37,908 bases of DNA from a virus: positions 1 through 37,908 of the IMG/VR virus record IMGVR_UViG_3300017917_000591; one strand, given 5' to 3'. Below the pieces are notes generated by a model, which was not told where the DNA came from, made no database searches, and saw only the letters and a program-made list of their open reading frames with translations. Shown piece after piece: positions 16,986-25,165 of this stretch (position 1 is the stretch's first letter; every line of letters begins with the position of its first letter). The position numbers were made by a program, and so were the translations under genes.

Positions 16986-18527
16986 ATGCACGGAATTATT
17001 TTAACAGGGGCGTCAGCAATGCTTAACAACGCACCCCAGTTCAAAAGAACTGGTGGCGCCCATAGAATCGCAACATACCTTAGAGATAGAAACTGGGATG
17101 TAGAAGTTTTAGATTTTGTAATGGGTTGGAATTTGGATCAGTTGAAAGAATTTACTAGATCTAGGCTGCATAGTAAATCTGTATTTGTAGGCTTTGGAGG
17201 AACTTTTCCAATTTGGTCAGACACTTTAGAAAAGTATTTCTCCTGGTTAAAGCAAGAGTATCCTGAAATAAAAATTATTGCAGGTGGCCAAATTAGCAAC
17301 ATTTACAAAATTAATGCTGATTGGTATGTTGACGGTTTTGGAGAACGTGCTCTTGAAGAGTTGTTAAAACATATTACTGGCTCTAGCTCAGAAAAGTTAA
17401 AATACCAGTTAGGCATTAATGGAAGAAAAATTTTAAAAGGTAACTTAGATTATCCGAGCTTTCCAATGTCTGAACTTCATATTAGATACGAAGACAGAGA
17501 TTTTATCATGCCTGATGAAACATTGGTTACAGAGTTAGGCAGAGGCTGTATCTTTAATTGTGCATTCTGTAATTTTCCTATACTAGGTGTAAAAGAAGAT
17601 CATTCAAGGTCTGCTGAAAATTTTAGAATGGAATTACAAGATACATATGACAGGTTCGGTGTAACCAAGTATGTTATAGCAGATGAAACAGTAAATGACT
17701 ATACAGCAAAGTTAGAAAAGTTTGCAGTAGCAACAAAGCAGTTAACATTCCGTCCTAGATTATTTGGATTTGCAAGAGGGGATTTGCTGGTTGCTAGAAA
17801 ACAAGATTGGGATATAATGTTAGAACTAGGATTCACTGGACATCATTATGGAATAGAATCTGCGAATCCAGCAAGCCTTAAAGTTATAGGCAAGGGTATG
17901 CACCCGGACAAATTATTGCCAGGGTTGCTTGAAGCAAGAAATTATTTTAAAAAGCATTCAATATACAAAGGACAAGTTAGTTTAATTGTAGGACTTCCTT
18001 ACGAAACTAGGGAAACATTAAACAGTACACTTAAATGGTTTGAAAGTAATTGGAAGAAAGAAAATTTACAAATGTTTCCGCTATACATTCCAAAAGCAGA
18101 TGGTGCGGACAACGCTTCGAAGTTTTCTAACGATTGGGGGAAATATGGATTTAGAAAAACTGCAATAGATTTATATCCTGCGGTAAAAACATTGTTTCGT
18201 TCGATTCCCACACAGTATGGTGTGGGGGATAATTTTTTAGAAGATACAGGAATTAGTTGGGAAACAGATGAATGGAATTTAATCGATGCTTGTAAGATTG
18301 TTGCTGATTTTTATCTCAACGATTACACAAAAAACTACGGTCCGGTGATATGGAACTACGGGGACTTAGAGTCTGTGTTTAATAAACCTTACGATTTTTT
18401 TATAGATAAAACTATATCAGAAATTTTTGACAATACAGGCTGTAATGATTTTACTGATTTCTATACAGCATCAACAATTCGCATTAACGATTATATTACT
18501 AAAAAATTAAACTGGACACCTAGTTAG
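16986..18527 (+). CDS. Radical SAM protein H with N-terminal B12-binding-like domain
   Basis: This 513-residue protein parallels the one at 9351. It has an N-terminal Rossmann-like region (IILTGASAMLNNAPQ, WDVEVLDFVMGW, VFVGFGGTFPIWSD, IIAGGQISNIY) and the radical SAM motif LGRGCIFNCAFCNF with cysteines at 188, 192 and 195. Both proteins share FIMPxETL before the cluster and a YGIES or FGIES segment downstream. No DxHxxG is seen, so cobalamin binding is uncertain. Class B radical SAM enzymes often methylate unactivated carbon or phosphorus. The gene stands alone on the plus strand and converges with a methyltransferase by 4 nt. Confidence 0.85.
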   Translation: MHGIILTGASAMLNNAPQFKRTGGAHRIATYLRDRNWDVEVLDFVMGWNLDQLKEFTRSRLHSKSVFVGFGGTFPIWSDTLEKYFSWLKQEYPEIKIIAGGQISNIYKINADWYVDGFGERALEELLKHITGSSSEKLKYQLGINGRKILKGNLDYPSFPMSELHIRYEDRDFIMPDETLVTELGRGCIFNCAFCNFPILGVKEDHSRSAENFRMELQDTYDRFGVTKYVIADETVNDYTAKLEKFAVATKQLTFRPRLFGFARGDLLVARKQDWDIMLELGFTGHHYGIESANPASLKVIGKGMHPDKLLPGLLEARNYFKKHSIYKGQVSLIVGLPYETRETLNSTLKWFESNWKKENLQMFPLYIPKADGADNASKFSNDWGKYGFRKTAIDLYPAVKTLFRSIPTQYGVGDNFLEDTGISWETDEWNLIDACKIVADFYLNDYTKNYGPVIWNYGDLESVFNKPYDFFIDKTISEIFDNTGCNDFTDFYTASTIRINDYITKKLNWTPS

Positions 18528-19282
18528 CATTTAGTCCACATAGCTCGCCAACCAGATACAGATAATCCATCGGGTGGTGCCATATTATCAACATGTTTTG
18601 GTAGTCGTTTATCAAACGGTTGAAGCACAGGCTCGCTTTTCATTATTTCAGATATTTCTCCAAGCACATCTGTGTCCTTCAGTGCTCGTAGATCCATTAC
18701 TAGTTTGCCGCCTTTCTTTAAACTATTGTAGGCCTTGTTCCAATAAGTGTCTACAGGATAGTGCCACCCCCAGGATAGATACGATGTAACACAATCTACT
18801 TCTTCAGGAAAGTCTGATTTTTCTCCTAACAGAGTAAAACGGTCAAGTCCTAGGTTAGACGCTTGTATGGCATCAACTACCGGCGCCCAATTATGATACA
18901 TAGGATAATTTTTATCATAATATATCCCGGGCTTAAATTCAAATCCTTCTTTATCAACTAACCAAAATTTACTGTTAGGTATATAAGATGCTAGTAATAA
19001 ATCTATAACAGAAACGCCACATCCTATATCTATAATTTTAGCGTTCTCTGGCAAATTAAACACACCCTGTTCATAGCGTTGATTCCAGAAGTGCTGGTAC
19101 CATCTTGGAAAGTATTCAAAAAAGAGCTGCAAACTTGATGGCTGGTTTTGTAAATATAGCCCTGCTTGAATGTTAGACCATTTTGCTAGTTCATCTACAT
19201 CGTTCCACTTTACCGTTAAATCGCCTTTATCTGTGGCAATTTTAAGTGTGTATGTTGTCCATTCTTTGATATATTCTTGCAT
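18524..19282 (-). CDS. Class I SAM-dependent methyltransferase
   Basis: This 252-residue protein has motif I as AKIIDIGCGVSVIDLLLA, WLVDKEGF as the acidic region, DCVTSYLSWGWHYP as motif II/III and NSLKKGGKLVMDLRAL as the post-III strand. About 90 residues with many aromatics (YLQNQPSSLQLFFEYF) precede the fold and may form a substrate lid. A TATAAATA motif, identical to the T4 late promoter, sits 19 nt upstream and a GAGGA ribosome binding site precedes the ATG. The substrate is unknown. Confidence 0.8.
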   Translation of the reverse strand: MQEYIKEWTTYTLKIATDKGDLTVKWNDVDELAKWSNIQAGLYLQNQPSSLQLFFEYFPRWYQHFWNQRYEQGVFNLPENAKIIDIGCGVSVIDLLLASYIPNSKFWLVDKEGFEFKPGIYYDKNYPMYHNWAPVVDAIQASNLGLDRFTLLGEKSDFPEEVDCVTSYLSWGWHYPVDTYWNKAYNSLKKGGKLVMDLRALKDTDVLGEISEIMKSEPVLQPFDKRLPKHVDNMAPPDGLSVSGWRAMWTKC

Positions 19283-19301
19283 TTAGCGTTCCTCGTGAAG
19301 G

Positions 19302-19309
19302 TATTTATA
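19302..19309 (-). promoter_or_regulatory. Perfect T4-type late promoter -10 (TATAAATA)
   Basis: The minus-strand octamer TATAAATA is identical to the T4 late -10 element and lies 19 nt before the methyltransferase start at 19282, leaving room for a start site and the GAGGA ribosome binding site. It is the best single match in the window and anchors the looser TAAATA motifs nearby. Confidence 0.55.
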
Positions 19310-19322
19310 GAGTTATATTTTA

Positions 19323-19330
19323 GATAAATA
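19323..19330 (+). promoter_or_regulatory. Late-promoter-like motif GATAAATA
   Basis: GATAAATA on the plus strand lies 31 nt before the start at 19361, divergent to the TATAAATA copy 14 nt away. Its distance matches the motifs before the genes at 13439 and 16986. Confidence 0.45.
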
Positions 19331-19360
19331 AGAATGTGAAGCACTTAAGGGCGTCTAAAT

Positions 19361-20080
19361 ATGGATTTTTCGTTTATATCAAATATCATTTCTAATACCG
19401 AACAGTCAGAGCTGTTTGACAGTCTGAACGAACGTTTTGAATATTGGAATAGTTATAACAGAATTGGGTTATTTTATAACAACTTACCTCACAGAGATGC
19501 GATTGATTTTGCGACTGAGGTATTTAAAGATGGCTTTATAATTGTAACAAGCCAGTCAATTTTTTATGACAATTTATCAACAGGAGATTGTCACAGTTTA
19601 GAAAAAACATGGGACGATAACAGTTATAGTTTATTCTGTCAGTTATCTGAAAGTGCTACACCGGTTAGAATTGATTATGCAGCAGATAGACGAATTGTAG
19701 ATATAGGCGGTACACAGTGGATGTATACTAAGTATGTAGCTCCTAACAAGGAGTACGGTGAATCAATTATGTTACAGCCCCAGGACGCCTATAGCGTAGC
19801 ATCTAAATTTGTAGATGAAGCAGCTTTGATAATTGAAAAAGTTCAATCAATATCGATTCACAGAGCACCAATACGTATGCTTAACCCTTGTAACTGGTAT
19901 AAGGATAGCATAGGGTGGTTTTGGGCAAACTTGTATGATTGGTCTTCAGATTTAGAAACAGAAAAGTCTAACGGCCTTTTGTACTTTAAAATGACCTTAG
20001 ATACTAGTTTAGCGGCAAATAAAATGAATAGTAGTCAAGTAGAAGAACTATTAGCCTATGCAAAAACTAAGTGGAGATAA
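19361..20080 (+). CDS. Hypothetical protein
   Basis: I do not recognise this 239-residue protein. It is rich in aromatic residues and acidic patches, with no signal peptide, membrane segment or cysteine motif. Segments such as GFIIVTSQSIFYDNL and SNGLLYFKMTLDTSL look like beta strands of a soluble globular protein. A late-promoter-like motif lies upstream and AAGGG precedes the start at a suitable distance. It is followed by a small gene on the same strand after 1 nt, so the two are probably coexpressed. Its place between methyltransferase and oxygenase genes is the only clue to a role. Confidence 0.7.
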   Translation: MDFSFISNIISNTEQSELFDSLNERFEYWNSYNRIGLFYNNLPHRDAIDFATEVFKDGFIIVTSQSIFYDNLSTGDCHSLEKTWDDNSYSLFCQLSESATPVRIDYAADRRIVDIGGTQWMYTKYVAPNKEYGESIMLQPQDAYSVASKFVDEAALIIEKVQSISIHRAPIRMLNPCNWYKDSIGWFWANLYDWSSDLETEKSNGLLYFKMTLDTSLAANKMNSSQVEELLAYAKTKWR

Positions 20081-20081
20081 T

Positions 20082-20285
20082 ATGAAAGAATTCTACAAAT
20101 TAGAGATTTACAAAAATGCCGAACTAGTACATACACAAGAAGGCCATTTTTCGATAATGTACAGATTGCTCTTTCAATGGTACTATCCAAACTCCCCTTA
20201 TACCGTAAAATTAAAAGCGATAACAGGCAAGCAAATTGATGTTACTCAAATTCCTTCTTTGCTAGAAGAGAGTATTAAATTGTAA
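20082..20285 (+). CDS. Small hypothetical protein
   Basis: This 67-residue protein of unknown function starts MKEFYKLEIYKNAE and ends VTQIPSLLEESIKL. It is mixed beta/alpha by appearance, with several aromatics (LLFQWYYPNSPYTVKL) and no cysteine. I use the ATG at 20082, which is preceded by GGAGA and follows the upstream stop by 1 nt; the upstream in-frame start lies inside the preceding gene. Its 3' end overlaps the convergent oxygenase-like gene by 40 nt. It lacks the double-glycine or cysteine-rich core expected of a modified precursor peptide. Confidence 0.6.
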   Translation: MKEFYKLEIYKNAELVHTQEGHFSIMYRLLFQWYYPNSPYTVKLKAITGKQIDVTQIPSLLEESIKL

Positions 20286-20956
20286 GCACTAGGTAGTACA
20301 CTTAAGAAAAATTGATATACTGGGCCTGTTGCTGCTGCATCGTGTACTAGGCTAGTATCGATTACATAAATTCTTCCAGACTCAACAGGCTCTATTTTAA
20401 TAGGGCCTTTTTTATCGTAAAAACAAATTTCCATATTATTTGCATCTGTTGTGCCCCACAGTCTTATCCAAGGAGAAGGAACAACTGTATCAATGTGCGG
20501 CATAAATCTTGCACCGTTATCCCATTTAAGGATATTAGATCTACACCAATGACCGTCAAATAATTTCAGTAGTCTTAAACTTGGTAAATCTAGTACTTCT
20601 GTTGAAGTTAAACAATCAGTTTCTAATAATGAACTGTTTGGATGTTTATTATTCCACTCGTATAAAGATCCGTTTATAGGATCATTTAATTTTAAAACTC
20701 CATCTTGATTAACAACTGCCAGACCTAGTCTAGGAAGTTCTGTAAATTGCGAGCCCCATTGTTCAAAATATACTTTATATTGTTCTATCTCTTCTTTAAA
20801 TTTATCACAATCAATCTTTATGTTTAATGGAGTAAGGGGTTTTGTATGTAATCTGTGGTAGTCTTCTTGACTTATTTTAGACAAAGCATTCAGCCGACTT
20901 TGACTATTGGCAAACACATTTAATGTATTGTCTATAATACTATCGATATCAATCAC
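20246..20956 (-). CDS. Putative 2OG-Fe(II) oxygenase
   Basis: This 236-residue protein has a plausible 2-His-1-Asp facial triad: H154 and D156 in ARFMPHIDTVVP and H205 in DTSLVHDAA, separated by the distance usual for double-stranded beta-helix oxygenases. The strand SGRIYVIDTSLVHD resembles the aspartyl/prolyl hydroxylase type in phages. The arginine expected to hold 2-oxoglutarate is not obvious after H205. It overlaps the preceding oxygenase-like gene by 8 nt, so the two are coexpressed. The substrate is unknown. Confidence 0.7.
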   Translation of the reverse strand: MIDIDSIIDNTLNVFANSQSRLNALSKISQEDYHRLHTKPLTPLNIKIDCDKFKEEIEQYKVYFEQWGSQFTELPRLGLAVVNQDGVLKLNDPINGSLYEWNNKHPNSSLLETDCLTSTEVLDLPSLRLLKLFDGHWCRSNILKWDNGARFMPHIDTVVPSPWIRLWGTTDANNMEICFYDKKGPIKIEPVESGRIYVIDTSLVHDAAATGPVYQFFLSVLPSAYNLILSSSKEGI

Positions 20957-21413
20957 GGATGTACTTTCCTATCTTAGCAGCTACTTGTTCGAACGTTTCG
21001 TTGAAGATAGAAATCTTAAACATGATTCGTTCAGTTTCGTTGTTTTTTACCGAGTGCGGTTTTGTAGTGTCTATTAGCACAGACTCGTAAAAGTAATCTT
21101 TATCGCCGTAGGATATAGGACTTGCATTGTCAGTGAGTATAAAATTTAAACCGCATAGTGTACCGTTGTCTATATGTTCTGGGATTACAGCAAACGGTTT
21201 AAGCCAATAAAACCTAGGCTTACCTGCTACACCAAAGTCAGTCATAATCTTTTCTATGTAAGGACTCGATGCGTGACCTATTAACCAATCGTCCATTTTA
21301 AGATTAGGATATCGTGAATCAGTGTAGCCTGTTGCAAGACTTTTGACTTGCAGAGCTTCTTGTAAAAGTTGCTGTTTATCTAATTGGTAATTTAGATGTA
21401 TTACTGGTTCCAT
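20949..21413 (-). CDS. Putative small 2OG-Fe(II) oxygenase
   Basis: This 154-residue protein carries H80 and D82 in VIPEHIDNGTLCGLNFIL, H120 in IDTTKPHSVKNNE and R129 (ERIMFKISI), a complete set for a compact 2-oxoglutarate/Fe(II) oxygenase. The HSVxN context resembles aspartyl/asparaginyl hydroxylase-like phage proteins. It is the first gene of a two-gene unit with the larger oxygenase-like protein. A CTATAAAATC segment 20-25 nt upstream could be a variant promoter. It lies just downstream of the rIIB terminator, which marks the border between the modification block and the early-type genes. Confidence 0.7.
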   Translation of the reverse strand: MEPVIHLNYQLDKQQLLQEALQVKSLATGYTDSRYPNLKMDDWLIGHASSPYIEKIMTDFGVAGKPRFYWLKPFAVIPEHIDNGTLCGLNFILTDNASPISYGDKDYFYESVLIDTTKPHSVKNNETERIMFKISIFNETFEQVAAKIGKYIRD

Positions 21414-21442
21414 CTAGTACTTATACTTCTAGATTTTATAGC

Positions 21443-21472
21443 CAAAATAATAGGGCCCAAAGGCCCTATTAT
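21443..21472 (-). terminator. Rho-independent-type terminator after rIIB
   Basis: An 11-bp perfect stem (ATAATAGGGCC with GGCCCTATTAT, loop CAAA) lies between the rIIB stop and the next gene. On the minus strand a T-rich ATTATTTT follows. The GGGCC-N4-GGCCC core recurs in two other hairpins at 24737 and 30449. Confidence 0.75.
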
Positions 21473-21484
21473 AGTTATAGTCGA

Positions 21485-22450
21485 TTACTTTGTTGGAAAC
21501 GGCCAAGCACCGTTGTCGACTTTAATAGGAGCAACGTAGCGATAGCGTTCTTGATTGCCCCACATACGGTCCTGACTGCCTTTAGCATAACCTTCGCTAT
21601 AGTCAGTACGGTCTTTGCCTTGCAAATCTCCGCTAGTGTTATACTCGTTACGGAAGCCGGCAGTATAACCTCTGTAGAAATTGCTGGTACCAGTCTTCAT
21701 AACCTGCGGGCGGAAACCATTGCTTTGAACTGATTGGGTGAAAGCTGCATCTGCTTTATCCTGATCAATCTCGCCAACGACTTCGTAGCGGCAAGCACGA
21801 CCCTTAGTTTGGTTGTAGTCACTAGGAATGCTTACAACGTCACGTGGGTTAATCTTAACGATAACTGTACGTTCGCCACCGAAACTGTTCAAGTAGTCTT
21901 TGCTACAGAAGTGCAGTCCTGTTGAGCAGGTATTGTCCTTGTTGTCGTCAACATCGTAACGTTCCATTTCAACAATCTTACCAACACTATTATCCATAGT
22001 GCCACTGTGGCAGTCCAAGTAATTGGCACGAACTTTCTTATAGGCCAAGAAGTGACCGTCTGGAGTAATGGGCAGGTTACCTTTTTCCAGGAAGCCATAC
22101 AGTTCGTCGACTGCTCGCTTGCTAGGATTCTGGTACAGGTTGTCCATGAAATTAACCATCGGTTCGATTGGGAAGCCTTCGCGGAGCATATCAATCATTT
22201 TAACTGCCAAAGTAGTATGCAGTTCCTTACCCTTCCAGAACAAAGTTTCACCTTGAATGGAAACATTGCCCTGTCCATAATTGAGCACAACCTTTTTAGG
22301 CTCAATTGCTTCTTTAACGGCATCCCAATCGCCTGCCTTAATTGCGTCCACAACCTTTGAGTAGGTAATGTGGGTCTTATTAATGGTGTGGGGTTTATTG
22401 TCAATTACAACAACAACATTATCACCTTGAATCAAAAACGGATAACTCAT
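21485..22450 (-). CDS. rIIB: rIIB-like protein
   Basis: This 321-residue protein matches T4 rIIB in its conserved C-terminal half: LPITPDGHFLAYKKVRANY followed by DCHSGTMDNSVG and TCSTGLHFCSKDYLNSFGG. In T4, rIIA and rIIB act together in exclusion by lambda and in lysis timing; the molecular function is still unclear. I place the start at the ATG at 22450, preceded by AGAAAGG at the end of rIIA, rather than ten codons upstream inside rIIA. The gene follows rIIA with a gap of 1 nt after its stop, the classic rII order. It ends before a strong terminator. Confidence 0.9.
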   Translation of the reverse strand: MSYPFLIQGDNVVVVIDNKPHTINKTHITYSKVVDAIKAGDWDAVKEAIEPKKVVLNYGQGNVSIQGETLFWKGKELHTTLAVKMIDMLREGFPIEPMVNFMDNLYQNPSKRAVDELYGFLEKGNLPITPDGHFLAYKKVRANYLDCHSGTMDNSVGKIVEMERYDVDDNKDNTCSTGLHFCSKDYLNSFGGERTVIVKINPRDVVSIPSDYNQTKGRACRYEVVGEIDQDKADAAFTQSVQSNGFRPQVMKTGTSNFYRGYTAGFRNEYNTSGDLQGKDRTDYSEGYAKGSQDRMWGNQERYRYVAPIKVDNGAWPFPTK

Positions 22451-22451
22451 T

Positions 22452-24614
22452 TTAAACACCTTTCTGTGTGTCAATATCATTAATATACTGTGCTAACTCT
22501 CCGGCAGGTACACTTCTCAGGTACGCCAGCAACGGATAACGATTTGTAATTGAATGGCATTCGTTTACAAACTTCTTAACTTGTGCCTCTGGACTAAAAG
22601 TTACACCTTGAGCATAACGTTCGCACAGTCTCTTCAAGCTAGATTCGTTATATCGAATTTTTTCGAAACCTTTCAACTTTGAAACAAAAACTTTATAAGG
22701 ACTTTTTTCGTTCGCAATAAAGTCTACGATGTTGTTATTATAAGCAACATTGTTATAGTTGTCAATAGCCTGCAACACCAAACTCATAATAAGTTTGTTA
22801 TCAATTGGCTTAGCCAACACACCAGCAATATGCTCTTCGATATTGACCCAATTCTTTTGTGTACGAATGAACTCGATATCAGTTTTACGAACACCGTAAA
22901 TGGTAGTCTTAAGTCCATCGATGCCACAGTCCTTCAAGTCGTTGTAGAACTGTTTAGCATCTGTCATACCATACTTGCTTTGGATTTCAAATCCGCTCAA
23001 AGGCAAATAGTAGTAAGTACCGTTAGAATCAAAGCTGTCAGCTTTGCCAGCATCACGCCATACCATTTCCTTTTCACGATAGTAGCCACCGTTGCCACGC
23101 TCTTGCAGGCTCAGGATAGTCACGTTCTTAGCAATACCTGCTTGACGTTCTTTCTTGTCTAAATCGCTGGCAATGGACACATAGTTTTCGGGAGGAGAAC
23201 TAAGAGCTTTAAAGAAAGCCTTGAGCTTCATTTCCTTGGTCTTATCGGCCTTGTCCAATACATACACGCGAGCATTATGATCAGGCTTGTGGGTACGGTA
23301 GTGATACTTGGCACGTTCAACAGCACCAACTTTAGTATCGTTGACAATAAATCGAACACTAGAACTAACATTGAATCCCCAGTAGTGCCACATATCGTAA
23401 CTGTTGGTTGCAGGGTTACGAGTGTCGCTGTACTGTGTGCTAGACTTCAAATTAGGGTAAGCCTTTTGATGCTTACTGTAGTCAAACCCTCGAACAACGA
23501 TATTGTACTTTGCGGCGAGTTCATCAATACCCATCTTAAACTCTTTAGTTCCACCGTAACGTACCACATCAAAAGTAGGCAGTTTAGTATCAGTAGCAAA
23601 CTTCTTAACCGCAGCATTCCACAGACTGTGATTTGACTTGTTAGCAAGGAAGATAGCACGTTCCCACAAGTTACCAATAACGTTTGCTTCTTTGGCGATG
23701 ACAACCGACAGCGCATCGTTGACAGCAATCAGTTTGTTCTTGATAGCTTCAACAGTTTGCGGAATGTAAGACAGGCCTTCGCGACTAGCTTGGAAGTCCA
23801 ACTCGCCAATTGCAAAGTGCATCTCCAACCCACAGCTCAGCAGATTATTCAACCCACCTACATCACTGCCTTGAGGCAGTTCAATAGGATAGGCAATATT
23901 ACCCATAATAGCAATACTACGGCGAGCGTCTTTGTAACTATGAACACCTGGAATGATATTCTCAGTTTCGTAGTCTACATCGCGGAACGCAAATGTAGAG
24001 TCACCAGTAACCACTGGACGTAGTTTAAAGTATGTATAGACATGTCGTGCTTCGTCGCGGAACTTTGAAAAATCGTAGCGGTCGTTAACACTGAACTTGA
24101 CTTCAACACCGCTAGGCTCGTCGGTATTCTCGCTGGTCATCAATGCGATACTAGGCACACCTTGGTCATTAATAAAGGCAGTATAGATACCTTTGACACC
24201 GTCTTTGATTGCAGTAACAGTAAAGTTATCAGTATAAGAGAAAGGACTCTTACTACCCAAACCTAACGCACCGATAAATTCATTACTTGAAGTCTTAGTA
24301 GATTCAAAATAAGTGGTGTAAATGTTTGTAACTTGGTCGTGGTTCAAACCAGTGCCATAGTCGCGAATAGCGAACCAAGGTTCCAATTGATTGGGAAGGT
24401 GAACATCAAACGGAGTATCAGTCTTGCCTGCGGCGATATGACTGTCTACCGCATTACAAGACAGTTCACGGATGATAGCACGGACCTTATTGGCATACAA
24501 GCCTGAGCTCAAAATGTTAAATGCTTTAGCAGAGTTGCGAATACGGAACTCACCAATCTCGCCTACGTTGGACATAATTGCTTCGTTCTGCGGAGTAGAA
24601 TTGATAATTGCCAT
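22452..24614 (-). CDS. rIIA: rIIA-like GHKL ATPase
   Basis: This 720-residue protein is an rIIA homolog with a GHKL-type ATP-binding fold at the N-terminus: ELSCNAVDSHIAAGK (N box, from about 49), IRDYGTGLNHDQV (G1) and GALGLGSKSPFSYTDNF (G2). The remaining 450 residues have no recognised domain. In T4, rIIA is a membrane-associated partner of rIIB. The length is close to T4 rIIA (725). A near-perfect sigma70 promoter lies 40 nt upstream and AAAGG precedes the ATG. The neighbours are early-type genes. Confidence 0.92.
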   Translation of the reverse strand: MAIINSTPQNEAIMSNVGEIGEFRIRNSAKAFNILSSGLYANKVRAIIRELSCNAVDSHIAAGKTDTPFDVHLPNQLEPWFAIRDYGTGLNHDQVTNIYTTYFESTKTSSNEFIGALGLGSKSPFSYTDNFTVTAIKDGVKGIYTAFINDQGVPSIALMTSENTDEPSGVEVKFSVNDRYDFSKFRDEARHVYTYFKLRPVVTGDSTFAFRDVDYETENIIPGVHSYKDARRSIAIMGNIAYPIELPQGSDVGGLNNLLSCGLEMHFAIGELDFQASREGLSYIPQTVEAIKNKLIAVNDALSVVIAKEANVIGNLWERAIFLANKSNHSLWNAAVKKFATDTKLPTFDVVRYGGTKEFKMGIDELAAKYNIVVRGFDYSKHQKAYPNLKSSTQYSDTRNPATNSYDMWHYWGFNVSSSVRFIVNDTKVGAVERAKYHYRTHKPDHNARVYVLDKADKTKEMKLKAFFKALSSPPENYVSIASDLDKKERQAGIAKNVTILSLQERGNGGYYREKEMVWRDAGKADSFDSNGTYYYLPLSGFEIQSKYGMTDAKQFYNDLKDCGIDGLKTTIYGVRKTDIEFIRTQKNWVNIEEHIAGVLAKPIDNKLIMSLVLQAIDNYNNVAYNNNIVDFIANEKSPYKVFVSKLKGFEKIRYNESSLKRLCERYAQGVTFSPEAQVKKFVNECHSITNRYPLLAYLRSVPAGELAQYINDIDTQKGV

Positions 24615-24652
24615 GTTAAGCCTTTCAGTGCCTGTTTGTTTAGTATGTGTAT

Positions 24653-24681
24653 ATTATAGCAAAGAATGCCAGGTATGTCAA
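24653..24681 (-). promoter_or_regulatory. Consensus sigma70 promoter for rIIA-rIIB
   Basis: On the minus strand the -35 box is TTGACA (24676-24681) and the -10 box TATAAT (24653-24658), both perfect, with a 17-nt spacer. The leader to the rIIA start is about 32 nt and contains an AAAGG ribosome binding site. A promoter this close to consensus suggests strong early transcription by unmodified host polymerase. Confidence 0.88.
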
Positions 24682-24724
24682 CTGTCGATGGTTCCAAAAT
24701 TTGGAGTCATTGACAGGATTTTGC

Positions 24725-24753
24725 CCAAAATAAATGGGCCCGAAGGCCCATTT
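24725..24753 (-). terminator. Rho-independent-type terminator
   Basis: A 9-bp stem (AAATGGGCC with GGCCCATTT, loop CGAA) is followed on the minus strand by ATTTT. It lies downstream of the 70-residue gene ending at 24845 and upstream of the rIIA promoter, so it separates the two units. Between the hairpin and that gene is a short open frame (about 24757-24835, minus) that reads LLCFRADGKLVKSITFEQV but has no ATG or ribosome binding site; I do not call it. Confidence 0.7.
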
Positions 24754-24844
24754 TGGTTAGGCTTTGGCGTTAGCTCTTACTTGTTCAAAAGTAATCGATT
24801 TAACCAATTTGCCATCTGCCCTGAAACAGAGCAAGTGTTTTTGG

Positions 24845-25057
24845 TTATCTTACTGGGCCTACATAATCGGCACGTACATACCAGTCGGGAGCATAGCCTA
24901 GGTTGTTGTGTTCTTTGTTGTAGTTAGTGGCCCAATCACGGGCTTCCTGCTCATTATCAAAATACTTGGTGTCCCAATGTTTTCGACCCCAACCACGCTC
25001 ATATTCAGTTAGCTCTACGCGGAAAGCAACTACATTTGGTTTTTCAATTCTGGGCAT
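24845..25057 (-). CDS. Small hypothetical protein
   Basis: I do not recognise this 70-residue protein. It reads as a compact alpha/beta domain: VVAFRVELTEYERGWG, an acidic EQEARDWATNYNKEH helix and YVRADYVGPV at the end. An AAGGAG ribosome binding site lies at the ideal distance from the ATG and a near-consensus promoter is immediately upstream, so it is almost certainly expressed as its own early unit. Small proteins of this kind in T4-like phages are often host-takeover factors, but nothing in the sequence shows which. Confidence 0.78.
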   Translation of the reverse strand: MPRIEKPNVVAFRVELTEYERGWGRKHWDTKYFDNEQEARDWATNYNKEHNNLGYAPDWYVRADYVGPVR

Positions 25058-25098
25058 TTTGGGCTCCTTGTCTACCAGTTGTGTTATCTGGTACTTTT

Positions 25099-25126
25099 AG
25101 TATAACATCACTGCCAGAAAAGTCAA
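25099..25126 (-). promoter_or_regulatory. Sigma70-type promoter
   Basis: Minus-strand TTGACT (25121-25126) and TATACT (25099-25104) with a 16-nt spacer precede the 70-residue gene at 24845-25057. The -35 box abuts the poly-T tail of the terminator for the upstream AAA ATPase gene. Confidence 0.75.
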
Positions 25127-25128
25127 CC

Positions 25129-25165
25129 AAAAAAAAAAAGGGTGTTGTATTTCTACAACACCCTT
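25129..25165 (-). terminator. Strong rho-independent terminator after the AAA ATPase gene
   Basis: The minus strand forms AAGGGTGTTGTA, GAAA loop, TACAACACCCTT, then a run of eleven T residues. This is the most classical terminator in the window. Its GTTGTA-GAAA-TACAAC part is repeated in the hairpin at 30477-30492. Confidence 0.88.

Noticed and set aside
20082-20285. 67-residue protein as a RiPP precursor for the radical SAM enzymes
   Set aside because: No cysteine-, glycine- or repeat-rich core and no leader-type cleavage site. It looks like a small globular protein.
22830-23636. Plus-strand open frames of 110-119 residues opposite rIIA
   Set aside because: They lie antisense to a well-supported rIIA gene, have no ribosome binding site and read as low-complexity hydrophobic sequence.
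24757-24835. Short minus-strand frame reading LLCFRADGKLVKSITFEQV
   Set aside because: The sequence looks protein-like, but there is no ATG/GTG or ribosome binding site and a stop lies just upstream. It may be a remnant.
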